Of a stretch of 64,000 nt of DNA, positions 7,068 through 15,053 are shown in pieces. The stretch is taken from NCBI GenBank assembly GCA_040757035.1, contig JBFLYM010000001.1:1-64000 (forward strand). Direction: 5' to 3'. Within the stretch, counting starts at the first letter, position 1. Each line of letters opens with the position of its first letter. A program made the translations under genes and the position numbers. This DNA comes from JAHJBR01 sp040757035. Lineage in GTDB: Archaea > Micrarchaeota > Micrarchaeia > Anstonellales > Bilamarchaeaceae. Under the pieces are notes generated by a model. It saw nothing but the letters and a program-made list of their open reading frames with translations. It was not told the origin of the DNA and searched no databases.

Positions 7068-8858
7068 ATGACGCGAATAGCAGTGTTGGACCGAAATCTA
7101 TGCACGCATACAAAATGCGGTTATACATGCAAAAAAGTATGCCCGATAAACAGAATGAGTAAGGAATGCGTAGTCATTGAAGAAACAACCGAATATCCTG
7201 TAATAAACGAACAGTTATGCATGGGTTGTGGGATATGTGTAAAAAAATGCCCTGCGAATTGCATATGCATAATCAACCTTAAAGCTGAGATAGGTGCTCC
7301 AATTTTTCAGTATGGTGTTAATGCATTTAGAATACATGGGATGGCGCTGCCTAAAGAAGGAGTTGTCGGGCTTGTTGGAAAGAACGGAATAGGAAAAACT
7401 ACTTCGCTTAGAATACTTACAAATCAATTAAAACTAAATTTTGGAAATTGCGAAAAAACATTTTCTGAAGAAGAAATAATAGAAAGAATTAGTTTGGAAC
7501 AAAAAAGATATTTGGAAATGCTTGGAAAAACAATTAGGGTAAGTTACAAACCTCAGAATATAGAGCAAATTAAAGAAATGTTTTACGGAACTGCCGAAGA
7601 CTTATTGAGGAAATTTAATGAACAGAATACTGAAGGAAAAAATAACACAGATAGTATAGAGGATATAAATAGAATTATTGAAAAATTTGGGCTTGAAAAA
7701 ATACTTAAACGAAAGCTTTCCCAACTTTCTGGAGGGGAAATGCAAAAGCTTGCGATTGCAGTTTCTTATATGAAAAATGCGGATATATACTTTTTTGATG
7801 AGCCAACCACTTATCTGGATATCTCGGAAAGAATGAACCTTGCAATTATATTAAAGGAACTTGGTGAAAAGAAAAAAATAATGCTTGCGGAACATGATCT
7901 TGCAATGCTGGATTATGCAAGCGATTACGTCTATCTTTTTTGGGGAGATGAAAATGTTTATGGTGTGATTTCAAACATAAAAAACGTGAGAGGAGGGATA
8001 AATGAATATCTTTCCGGATTCTTAAAAGATGAAAATATAAAATTTAGGGATAAGGAAATAATATTCAGCAAATTCAGCGAAGAAGAAAGAAAAAGACCAG
8101 TAAAGTTTGTTTATTCTGCAATGAAAAAGCATTACCCTAATTTTGATCTTTCTTGCGATTCCGGTGATATACGCAAAGGCGAAATAATTGGAATAGTTGG
8201 AAGAAATGCGCTCGGAAAATCAACTTTTGTAAAGATGCTTGCTGGTATAGAAAAACCTGATCAAGGCAAGGGGGAAAAATTTAAAGTTTCGTATAAACCG
8301 CAATATGTACATGCGAAAGAAGGAATTAGCGTTGAACAGCTCTTTGCATCAAACGAACTTAATCATTCTATAATAGAAGAATGTAAAAGAAAATTGGATA
8401 TAGACAGATTAATGCTTAAGCAACTTAGCGAACTTTCCGGAGGAGAACTGCAAAGAACTGCAATTACACTTGCGCTTGGAATGGAAGCCGATTTATATTT
8501 ATTAGACGAACCGTCTGCTTTTCTTGATATTGAACAGCGGCTTAATCTTTCACAACTCTTAAGAACGATATTTTCAGATTCGGACAAAAGCGCTTTTGTT
8601 GTTGACCATGACGTTATTTTTATTGATGCGCTTTCATCGCGTATTGTTGTGTTTGAAGGTGAACAAAGTGTAAATGGACACGCTCTTGCACCAACAAACA
8701 AACGTGATGGAATGAATATGTTTCTTAAAGCTGTTAATGTAACAATGCGCAGAGACAAGGACAGCAATCGTCCAAGAATAAACAAACCCGAAAGTGTATT
8801 GGATAGAGAACAAAAGCGAAATAATGAATTTTATTATCCATTTCCAACAAGTAAATAA
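7068..8858 (+). CDS. abce1: ABCE1/RLI ribosome recycling ATPase
   Basis: ABCE1 splits post-termination ribosomes. The N-terminal iron-sulfur domain has two 4Fe-4S ligand sets: Cys12, 17, 21, 25 (LCTHTKCGYTCKKVC) and Cys51, 54, 57, 61 (CMGCGICVKKCP). The first ABC domain has Walker A GLVGKNGIGKTT, signature LSGGEMQK and Walker B YFFDEPTTYLD. The second has GIVGRNALGKST, LSGGELQR and YLLDEPSAFLD, then a VDHD switch histidine. Length (596 aa) matches the family. It starts 25 bases after the tRNA-derived repeat, with TTTATTTTAA as a weak TATA-like stretch. Kae1 follows on the same strand. Confidence 0.97.
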   Translation: MTRIAVLDRNLCTHTKCGYTCKKVCPINRMSKECVVIEETTEYPVINEQLCMGCGICVKKCPANCICIINLKAEIGAPIFQYGVNAFRIHGMALPKEGVVGLVGKNGIGKTTSLRILTNQLKLNFGNCEKTFSEEEIIERISLEQKRYLEMLGKTIRVSYKPQNIEQIKEMFYGTAEDLLRKFNEQNTEGKNNTDSIEDINRIIEKFGLEKILKRKLSQLSGGEMQKLAIAVSYMKNADIYFFDEPTTYLDISERMNLAIILKELGEKKKIMLAEHDLAMLDYASDYVYLFWGDENVYGVISNIKNVRGGINEYLSGFLKDENIKFRDKEIIFSKFSEEERKRPVKFVYSAMKKHYPNFDLSCDSGDIRKGEIIGIVGRNALGKSTFVKMLAGIEKPDQGKGEKFKVSYKPQYVHAKEGISVEQLFASNELNHSIIEECKRKLDIDRLMLKQLSELSGGELQRTAITLALGMEADLYLLDEPSAFLDIEQRLNLSQLLRTIFSDSDKSAFVVDHDVIFIDALSSRIVVFEGEQSVNGHALAPTNKRDGMNMFLKAVNVTMRRDKDSNRPRINKPESVLDREQKRNNEFYYPFPTSK

Positions 8859-8928
8859 ATTCTTTCATGTAGAAAAAGCTCGCAAAAATAAAATTTTGGT
8901 ATTGGAAAAAATAAAAAAGAGTAATTTT

Positions 8929-9912
8929 ATGTTTACACTTGGAATAGAAAGTACCGCACATACTCTTGGAATTGGAATTGTACAAAATGGAAAAATAATT
9001 TCTAACATTTATGATATATACAAGCCGATAAATGAAGGAATAGTGCCACGCAAAGCCGCTGACCATCACGCCGTACTTTTTGCTGAAATTTTAAAAAAAA
9101 ATTTGGAAAAGGCAGAATTGCAGATAAAGGATTTAGATTTAATCGCATTTGCGCAAGGACCAGGAATAGGCGCACCTTTGCGCACAGGCATTGTGTTGGC
9201 AAAATATATCGCAAAGAAATATGACAAACCGTTAATAGGGGTTAATCATGCATACGCGCACGCAAAAATAAGCGAACATATTACTAAATTGAAAAACCCG
9301 CTTTATCTATATGTAAGTGGTGGAAATACACAATTATTTGTTGAAGAAAGAGCTAGAGAAAAAATAGTGTTCCATGTACTTGGAGAGACTTTGGATATCG
9401 GATTAGGAAATCTTTTTGACACGTTTGGAAGAAACATAGGACTTAAATACGCGCATGGTTCGGTTCTTTCTGAGCTCGCAAAAAATGGAAAATATACCGA
9501 ACTTCCATATTCAGTAAAAGGAATGAATTTGGTTTTTTCAGGATTACTTACGCATGCTTCTCAATTAGCCAAAATATGCAGAAAGGAGGACATTACGTAT
9601 TCACTCATGGAAACCGCCTTTGCAATGACTTGTGAGGTTAGCGAACGGGCATTGTTTCTTACAAAGAAGAAAAAGTTGGTAGCCTGCGGAGGAGTTGCGC
9701 AAAACAAAAGATTCCAGGAAATGCTGAAAATTATGTGCAGTGAAAACAAAGTTAAATTTGGTGTTGCTCCGGATGAATTTAATAGAGACAATGGTGCAAT
9801 GATTGCTTATGCTGGTGAAATACTATACAAGAAATATGGAACAAAATCAATTGAAGAATGGGAGGCAATTCAAGACTATAGAATTGATAAAAGATTCCTA
9901 GAAGAAAATTGA
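8929..9912 (+). CDS. kae1: Kae1, KEOPS tRNA t6A threonylcarbamoyltransferase subunit
   Basis: Kae1 carries out the t6A modification at position 37 of ANN-decoding tRNAs within the KEOPS complex. The ASKHA fold is shown by MFTLGIESTAHTLGIGI at the N-terminus, AQGPGIGAPLRTGI, the metal-binding GVNHAYAHAKI (His-x3-His), LYVSGGNTQLF, ETLDIGLGNLFDTFGR and VACGGVAQNKRFQEML. I start at the ATG at 8929 because the family begins exactly at IEST; an upstream in-frame codon would add 45 unrelated residues overlapping the abce1 stop. The 327 aa equals the usual length. Unlike some archaeal versions it is not fused to the Bud32 kinase. Confidence 0.96.
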   Translation: MFTLGIESTAHTLGIGIVQNGKIISNIYDIYKPINEGIVPRKAADHHAVLFAEILKKNLEKAELQIKDLDLIAFAQGPGIGAPLRTGIVLAKYIAKKYDKPLIGVNHAYAHAKISEHITKLKNPLYLYVSGGNTQLFVEERAREKIVFHVLGETLDIGLGNLFDTFGRNIGLKYAHGSVLSELAKNGKYTELPYSVKGMNLVFSGLLTHASQLAKICRKEDITYSLMETAFAMTCEVSERALFLTKKKKLVACGGVAQNKRFQEMLKIMCSENKVKFGVAPDEFNRDNGAMIAYAGEILYKKYGTKSIEEWEAIQDYRIDKRFLEEN

Positions 9913-9951
9913 AAGAAAACGTTAATAATACTGCCGTTTATATAAAAATAC

Positions 9952-10506
9952 ATGGATAATCCATTGGATAACGAAACAAAATTGAAAATTTATGAATTAA
10001 TACTTTTACGTTATCGAGAAAAAATAGAAGAAAATGAACACAAAAGCATTTCAGAATTGCGCGGGCATATTTCACCTTACAACGAATTTGTAAAACAATT
10101 AAATGAGCGTCTTTGTTTTGAACTTAAACCATATGAATATGAAAAACATTTTCCAGTAGCGGTCCAAAATTGTGTTGATTATATAAAGAGCATCAAAAAT
10201 ATTGAGCTTCCGGTGAGTTTTTGGATTGATTTTAAAACCATGGACGAACTTAAAGCAGGAGATTTAATAGATCAAGCGCTGCTTTTAACTTCTCTCTTGC
10301 GTTCGTTTGGTTCGCCAACAGCAAAAATACTTATAACAAAAAGTAAGAAGGTTTATGTTGGTTACGAATGGAAAGGAGAGAGGTATATAATAAATCCTGA
10401 AAGCGGTTCTGTACTTTCAGGAGATGACTTAGAAAAAACATTTGTTGGAGACAATGTAATTTACGCATTTTCTGATATCTATTTTGAAGCATATGAAGAA
10501 GAATAG
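9952..10506 (+). CDS. Transglutaminase-like fold protein without catalytic Cys
   Basis: Residues about 100-170 read DLIDQALLLTSLLRSFGSPTAKIL ... KVYVGYEWKGERYIINPESG. This resembles the core of transglutaminase-like thiol proteases (G-x-C-x-x-x-A-x-x-L-x-x-L-L-R-x-x-G ... H ... W-x-x-LDP), but Asp/Gln stand where the Cys should be and no matching His is present. If the relation is right it is an inactive family member. The N-terminal 90 residues are helical and charged. Its last 28 bases overlap the convergent dphB gene. Confidence 0.55.
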   Translation: MDNPLDNETKLKIYELILLRYREKIEENEHKSISELRGHISPYNEFVKQLNERLCFELKPYEYEKHFPVAVQNCVDYIKSIKNIELPVSFWIDFKTMDELKAGDLIDQALLLTSLLRSFGSPTAKILITKSKKVYVGYEWKGERYIINPESGSVLSGDDLEKTFVGDNVIYAFSDIYFEAYEEE

Positions 10507-11243
10507 GATTCAAATTCTTTCAAATTTTCTTCTTCCGTAAAATGCAATTTCCCAGGTATGATAAAACAAAAAGGCGTTTTTCCTAATTTTTTATTCTTTA
10601 ACTGCGAGATTTTTCCATAAGATATTTTCTCATCTTTCCAGCCTACGCGGCTTAAAACAATAAGCTTATCTATTATTTTTCTTTCTAATTTTCTTTCCAT
10701 TTTTTCAATTAGTTCAAAAGCATTTTTCGCATTCATTGCTCCAAGTGTTTTATCCAAATCTAATAAAAGAAGAGTGTGCAATCCATCTTTCAAATTTTTT
10801 TCAACAATTTCAAGTGCGCTTGTGGGTTCGTAATTTTTTTTCCAATACGCCAAAGTTACTGTTTTTCCAAAAGTATAGTGCTGCAGTCCGCATTTTCCAG
10901 GTGCGCTGATAAAAATTGACGAATTGTGTACCACCTTTACTTTAATTCCTGCTTTTTTCGCATCTTGTAAATGCGTATAATGCGTTGTTGCCGCAAGCGG
11001 ATCTCCAGCCGTGAGCAAAGCGATTTTTGTTTTTTTTGCTTTTTTTATAATAAAATCTGTTTCAAGAATTTCGCGTTCTAGAATAATTATTTTTTTATTG
11101 ATGAGCCGCTCTAGTTTTTTCTGCCAACCTGTTTGCAAAATTCCAGTATGTACCTCTGCGTAAATTTCATCGCATTTTTCTGCAAGTTCTTTTCCATGCA
11201 AAGTTAGGTCTCCTGAAATTCCCAATCCAATTAATATAAACAC
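10479..11243 (-). CDS. dphB: Diphthine synthase
   Basis: SAM-dependent methyltransferase of diphthamide synthesis, acting on the EF-2 histidine after Dph2. The tetrapyrrole-methylase fold motifs are GLGISGDLTLHG, LLTAGDPLAATTHY, VVHNSSIFISAPGKCGLQHYTFGKTVTL and ALLLLDLD-like segments. The start is a GTG that directly follows the stop of the upstream membrane-protein gene. Length 254 aa is typical. The target EF-2, with its histidine conserved, lies at 21.5-23.7 kb and the last pathway enzyme Dph6 at 60.4 kb. Confidence 0.95.
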   Translation of the reverse strand: MFILIGLGISGDLTLHGKELAEKCDEIYAEVHTGILQTGWQKKLERLINKKIIILEREILETDFIIKKAKKTKIALLTAGDPLAATTHYTHLQDAKKAGIKVKVVHNSSIFISAPGKCGLQHYTFGKTVTLAYWKKNYEPTSALEIVEKNLKDGLHTLLLLDLDKTLGAMNAKNAFELIEKMERKLERKIIDKLIVLSRVGWKDEKISYGKISQLKNKKLGKTPFCFIIPGKLHFTEEENLKEFESYSSSYASK

Positions 11244-11939
11244 TTATTTCTCCTCTCCATTTCCTTCTCTATTTTCTGCGATTTTTGCGATATTTTCTAA
11301 AATGTCAAATCCATGTGTAATTAGATTCTTCCAATAATTGCCAAATTCGGCTTCTTCGTTCTTTGTGAGCTTGTCTGAAAAAAACGAATAAAATCTGTTT
11401 CCTTTGGAAAATTCGGCAAAAGTATCAACTATTATAATATTTTTCTTTCCCATAAATAGGCCAAGCTGGGGACTTATACAATTTCCGCCGATATTAACAA
11501 AAATACCATATTCTTCATTCATAAAATAACTAACATTTCCATCTTCATCGATTTCAAGTAATCTCTTTATTTCAGATGGAAGATATGCTGAAAAATCGGT
11601 TTTTGGATAAATTTCAATCTGTTTTTTAGTTTGAATTGGCCGTATTATACAGTATTGCTTTAATTCTTTTCCGGTTTCGGTTGAAAATGAATGGTGAATT
11701 GCGTTTGTTTCTCCACTCTTTGAAACTTTAAACGCATATTTCATTTTTAATCCGTTTCTTTCCAATAAAATTTCTTCATCTTTTATAATGGCGTGCATTT
11801 CACGAGCTATTTCTGCCAGGTTTTTATCCGTTTTTCCTTCAACTATTTTTGTCGTTTCCCTTTTTCCAACTGTGTATAAAACCACGAGTAATATTACCAA
11901 AATAATGATATCTGCTATAATTATAATCAAATCTTCCAT
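11244..11939 (-). CDS. Membrane-anchored hypothetical protein
   Basis: The start at 11939 gives MEDLIIIIADIIILVILLVVLYTVGKR, a single N-terminal membrane anchor followed by about 200 cytoplasmic-type residues with mixed alpha/beta character. I do not recognise the soluble domain. A GGTGCATGAT ribosome binding site precedes this ATG, which falls one base after the stop of the DUF63 gene, so the two are co-transcribed and lead into dphB with no gap. The operon suggests no clear function. Confidence 0.6.
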   Translation of the reverse strand: MEDLIIIIADIIILVILLVVLYTVGKRETTKIVEGKTDKNLAEIAREMHAIIKDEEILLERNGLKMKYAFKVSKSGETNAIHHSFSTETGKELKQYCIIRPIQTKKQIEIYPKTDFSAYLPSEIKRLLEIDEDGNVSYFMNEEYGIFVNIGGNCISPQLGLFMGKKNIIIVDTFAEFSKGNRFYSFFSDKLTKNEEAEFGNYWKNLITHGFDILENIAKIAENREGNGEEK

Positions 11940-11940
11940 A

Positions 11941-12798
11941 TCATGCACCCACAATCATTCTTAATATATCTCGCAATCCAGGCGCGAGGCCAATTATAAT
12001 CAATAAAAGCGTAATAAAATGCTTTTCCTGCGCGCTCGTTTCTTTTTCATTCGCGATGAAATATGCCACAAATGACGCGAGTGCTATTTTTAATAGGTAA
12101 AATGGAAAGAATGTTCCAAACGTTGTACCTATAAATCCAGGAATTACATGCTGTTCAAAATAATTTTTTCCAACAAATATTCCAAAATAATCTATTATGA
12201 AAAACGTTGCAGCTCCATCTAGTGCATGCGCACCGACTATGCCCGCTAAAATAGCGCTCCTAAAATATTTAAATGCTATGTAGAATGGTATGACGGCTAA
12301 TATAACTATCGGTAATGCGAATTCCAAATATTTCATCATAAAAAGCAATACAATAAAATGCGGGAGCCATAGCGCAAATCCGATATATCCAACAATTTTC
12401 ATATTTTTCAGTTTATGCGCAATTGCAAGCGAAATCAAAAATAACCCCGCAACGACCATATAAATACCAGGGCTGCTTGTTAAAAATCCATAATCATAGA
12501 TATGCGAATTTAGAATAAGCGAATGTACATCTGTAATTGGTTTCATCGTACCATTATCTACACTATCCGTTATTACTCGCACAGTGGAACCAAAAAGTAC
12601 AAATGAAATAGTATTTATTACAAATTGTTCGTTTATTTCAATTTTCTTTTGTTGAAAAATACGAAAAATAAAATAAACTACCAATATTGCGATTACAGCG
12701 TAAGTTAGCGTATTGACTAAGTTATATCCAGTATGCTTTATAATCGGTTCAATATAGTATTGACTTAAAAATTGCGCTATATCCAAATAGATCCCCAA
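11941..12798 (-). CDS. DUF63 family integral membrane protein
   Basis: About eight hydrophobic segments span the protein. The family pattern is visible: an N-terminal YYIEPIIKHTGYNLVNTLTYAVI, the conserved FGSTVRVITDS after the second helix, and the HALDGAATF motif with YFEQHVIPG late in the protein. DUF63 proteins are widespread in archaea and of unknown function. First gene of a minus-strand operon with the anchored hypothetical protein and dphB. Confidence 0.85.
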   Translation of the reverse strand: MGIYLDIAQFLSQYYIEPIIKHTGYNLVNTLTYAVIAILVVYFIFRIFQQKKIEINEQFVINTISFVLFGSTVRVITDSVDNGTMKPITDVHSLILNSHIYDYGFLTSSPGIYMVVAGLFLISLAIAHKLKNMKIVGYIGFALWLPHFIVLLFMMKYLEFALPIVILAVIPFYIAFKYFRSAILAGIVGAHALDGAATFFIIDYFGIFVGKNYFEQHVIPGFIGTTFGTFFPFYLLKIALASFVAYFIANEKETSAQEKHFITLLLIIIGLAPGLRDILRMIVGA

Positions 12799-12897
12799 AG
12801 CGTCACAAATATTATTTGTAAGCGTAATATTTATTTATAATCTATTAAATCCTTTTTATTGAATATCGAATAAAAATTTAGCCTAGGTGATAATTCT

Positions 12898-13305
12898 ATG
12901 CTTATAATGTATATTGATGGTGCATGTTTCGGCAATCCTGGTTTGATGGGGATAGGAATAGTGGCATACAAAAATGGAAAATTGATCAAAAAAATAAGCG
13001 AACGCATCGGTAATGGAACAAACAACATTGCAGAATATTCTGCGCTTATCCGCGCGCTTGAATTCGCAAAAAACATTGGCGAACATAATGTTGAAATCAG
13101 AAGCGATAGCGAATTACTCATAAAGCAACTAAACCGTGAGTATAAAGTAAAAACCCAACACATAAAAGAGTTGAACAGAAGAGTACGCGAGCTTGCAAAA
13201 GAAATGAATATAAAATTCTGCTGGATTCCACGCGAAAAGAACAAGGTCGCAGATTCGCTTTCCAACCGAACCGCGGAGGGGGAAACCCCCTCCAAAACTG
13301 GTTGA
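12898..13305 (+). CDS. rnhA: Ribonuclease HI
   Basis: Cleaves RNA in RNA-DNA hybrids. The four catalytic acids are present: Asp7 (YIDGAC), Glu46 (NIAEYSAL), Asp70 (IRSDSELL) and Asp119 (KVADSLS). The archaeal type-1 form lacks the basic handle, consistent with 135 aa. The final residues (about TAEGETPSKTG) are encoded by the first copy of a GC-rich repeat beginning at 13266, so the repeat has replaced or extended the native C-terminus. A TATA-like AATATTTATTTATAATC (about 12828-12844) lies upstream. Confidence 0.92.
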   Translation: MLIMYIDGACFGNPGLMGIGIVAYKNGKLIKKISERIGNGTNNIAEYSALIRALEFAKNIGEHNVEIRSDSELLIKQLNREYKVKTQHIKELNRRVRELAKEMNIKFCWIPREKNKVADSLSNRTAEGETPSKTG

Positions 13306-13360
13306 GGGTTTTTAGGTGGGTGCTCAAACAGTTTTGAACAGTTTGAGGGTCCTCCTGACC
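13266..13360 (+). repeat. GC-rich 95-bp repeat, copy 1
   Basis: It begins CCGAACCGCGGAGGGGG and ends GGTCCTCCTGACC. It contains the perfect hairpin GGAGGGGG-AAA-CCCCCTCC and a second stem CTCAAAC/GTTTGAG. Copy 2 at 13429-13523 has the same length and nearly the same sequence; copy 3 lies inverted at 56581-56661. Copy 1 overlaps the 3' end of rnhA and provides its stop codon. Confidence 0.8.
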
Positions 13361-13395
13361 CTCCCCCAGTTTTTCTTTGGGGTGGACCCCCCAGA

Positions 13396-13420
13396 CCTTT
13401 CTTTTTTTTAAAAAGAAAGG
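13396..13420 (+). terminator. Hairpin with T-run between repeat copies
   Basis: CCTTTCTTTTT and AAAAAGAAAGG form a perfect 11-bp stem around TTT. The T-rich arm lies on the + strand downstream of rnhA, consistent with transcription termination. Similar sequence recurs next to the 56 kb repeat copy. Confidence 0.45.
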
Positions 13421-13428
13421 GATATGGA

Positions 13429-13523
13429 CCGAACCGCGGAGGGGGAAACCCCCTCCAAAACTGGTTGAGGGTTTTTAGGCACGTGCTCAAACAGTTTTGA
13501 ACAGTTTGAGGGTCCTCCTGACC
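13429..13523 (+). repeat. GC-rich 95-bp repeat, copy 2
   Basis: Same 95 bp as copy 1 with a small difference in the centre (GGCACGTGCTC where copy 1 has GGTGGGTGCTC). The same two hairpins are present. It abuts the GATCCAC palindrome at 13524 directly. Confidence 0.8.
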
Positions 13524-13548
13524 CGATCCACGTTTTTTTAGTGGATCG
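13524..13548 (+). terminator. GATCCAC hairpin (end piece of modular repeat)
   Basis: CGATCCAC and GTGGATCG form an 8-bp stem around GTTTTTTTA. The same hairpin occurs at 30008, 37958 and 54415 as one end of a longer modular repeat; here only this end is present. With the T-run on the + strand it may also terminate rnhA transcripts. Confidence 0.55.
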
Positions 13549-13576
13549 GTATATAAACGTAATCCAATCCTAAAAA

Positions 13577-14806
13577 TCAAAACAGTACATCCTCTATTCT
13601 AATTTTTTGGAGAAGTTTATTTTTCGTGAGGAAATTTTCAAGCCGATAATATGGAACGGATTTTCCCTCTTTCTTCTTACTCACTAAAAGAGTCCGCGCA
13701 GCGTTGAAGCGTACCCTAAACTGCTCTAAACCGCGCAAATCTTCTTTTATCAACCCTTCTTTGTATTTTACTTCATAAGCATAAAGAGGTTCTGGACAAA
13801 CAAAATCAGTTTCATAGCGGTTTTTCATGTTCCAAAAATATTTTGTCTTAAGTATTTGCGCTACAATTGTTTCTACTATTTTAGGTATTGATGCATTAGC
13901 AAAGCAAGCAAGTGAAGGATAAAATTTCTTGAGCTTTTTTTCAGAAGTTAGTTGATTCTTTGAATAGTTGAAAAGTTCTCGTACAAGAAACCCATAACGA
14001 AGATACTCTAAATATGCAGAAATTGTCTTTCTACTTCTCCCAAGATCCGAACCGAGTGCAGCATACTCAACTAGCATGCCTGGATTTTTACAGAGGATTA
14101 CGAATATTTTGTAAAGAAGATGAGGCTCATCAACTGGAAATATCATGGGCAAATCCTCGTAGATAACTTTTCTACTTATCGTTTCTACATAGTTTTTTGC
14201 ATCTAAATTTGGATTTAATACAAGTTCTGGGAATGGTTTTTTTATAAAATCCCAGAATTCATTTTCCAACATTTCATCTAGGTTTGAAGAATAAAGATGC
14301 TCTTTATTTTTGAACTGAAGAAACTCCCTAAATGAAAGTTCTGGTACAAAAAATTCGTTTATTCTGCCGGCAAGGCTTTCGCTTCCTTTGCGTAGTATTA
14401 ACGAGTTTGATCCACCAATTACTATTTTGGCGAAAGAGGTGTCGTAAAGCCTTTTTATCTTGGCTCGCCACTCCGGGACTCTTTGTACTTCATCAAAAAA
14501 AAGATAATTTCTTTGAGAAAGCCGTTTTCCGATTCTTTTCTCATACTCTTTTATAATATCCCAAAAATCTTCTTCCTGCTCTTCGAATGAAAAGTAGAAA
14601 ATATTTGCTCGTTCTACCCCTTGCTTTATTGAATTATTTATAAGCTGTTTCATAATAACAGTTTTTCCCACCCTTCGCAAGCCATAGAGAGCAGTAATCA
14701 AGCTAGTATCAAAGGACTTTTCTATTTCTTCAAAAATGAACCTCTTAAACTCATAAGGATATAAATGATCTTTTTCCCAGTGCGGATTTTGCCGTTCTAA
14801 TTCCAT
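13577..14806 (-). CDS. AAA-family ATPase with DUF4143 domain
   Basis: The N-terminal P-loop ALYGLRRVGKTVIMKQL (about residue 40), Walker B YLFFDEVQRVPEWRAKIKRLYD and sensor-like IVIGGSNSLILRKGSESLAGR define an AAA_14 ATPase. The C-terminal half, with a winged-helix-like stretch (LGSDLGRSRKTISAYLEYLRYGFLVREL) and a restriction-endonuclease-like YETDFVCPEPLYAYEVKYKEG, is the DUF4143 region. Such proteins are common in archaea, lack a defined function and are often gained by transfer. A TATA-like AATATATAAAA lies about 10-20 nt before the ATG. It stands alone; its 3' end borders the repeat cluster. Confidence 0.88.
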   Translation of the reverse strand: MELERQNPHWEKDHLYPYEFKRFIFEEIEKSFDTSLITALYGLRRVGKTVIMKQLINNSIKQGVERANIFYFSFEEQEEDFWDIIKEYEKRIGKRLSQRNYLFFDEVQRVPEWRAKIKRLYDTSFAKIVIGGSNSLILRKGSESLAGRINEFFVPELSFREFLQFKNKEHLYSSNLDEMLENEFWDFIKKPFPELVLNPNLDAKNYVETISRKVIYEDLPMIFPVDEPHLLYKIFVILCKNPGMLVEYAALGSDLGRSRKTISAYLEYLRYGFLVRELFNYSKNQLTSEKKLKKFYPSLACFANASIPKIVETIVAQILKTKYFWNMKNRYETDFVCPEPLYAYEVKYKEGLIKEDLRGLEQFRVRFNAARTLLVSKKKEGKSVPYYRLENFLTKNKLLQKIRIEDVLF

Positions 14807-15053
14807 GTTTTTTATATATTACGCAAAATTTTTAAAGATTTTGTAAAACAAGGGCGTCATAATTTCCATGTTTTCCAACTATATGGAAATGCTGATGACC
14901 ATATTTTCCAATAAAGTTCGCATGCGCAAACTTTACGATGTGAGCGAGAAAGCCCATGAACTTTAGTTGAATGTATTTTTACAAAAATTAGGCGAGTTAG
15001 GTACAGCAGTTTTTACGAAGTAAAATCGCATGAGTTTTATAAACTTCAGTCAT

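Noticed and set aside
13266..13548. Possible CRISPR array from tandem GC-rich repeats
   Set aside because: Only two direct copies with one 68-bp spacer containing a hairpin, and no cas genes in the window.
12831..13580. 249-codon open frame on the minus strand across the rnhA/repeat region
   Set aside because: It runs antisense through rnhA and the GC-rich repeats. Its proline- and glycine-rich translation comes from the repeat sequence and rnhA is clearly the real gene.
14880..14963. Short frame including MRKLYDVSEKAHEL upstream of the AAA/DUF4143 gene
   Set aside because: Too short and unsupported to call a gene; possibly a remnant, but no family could be named.
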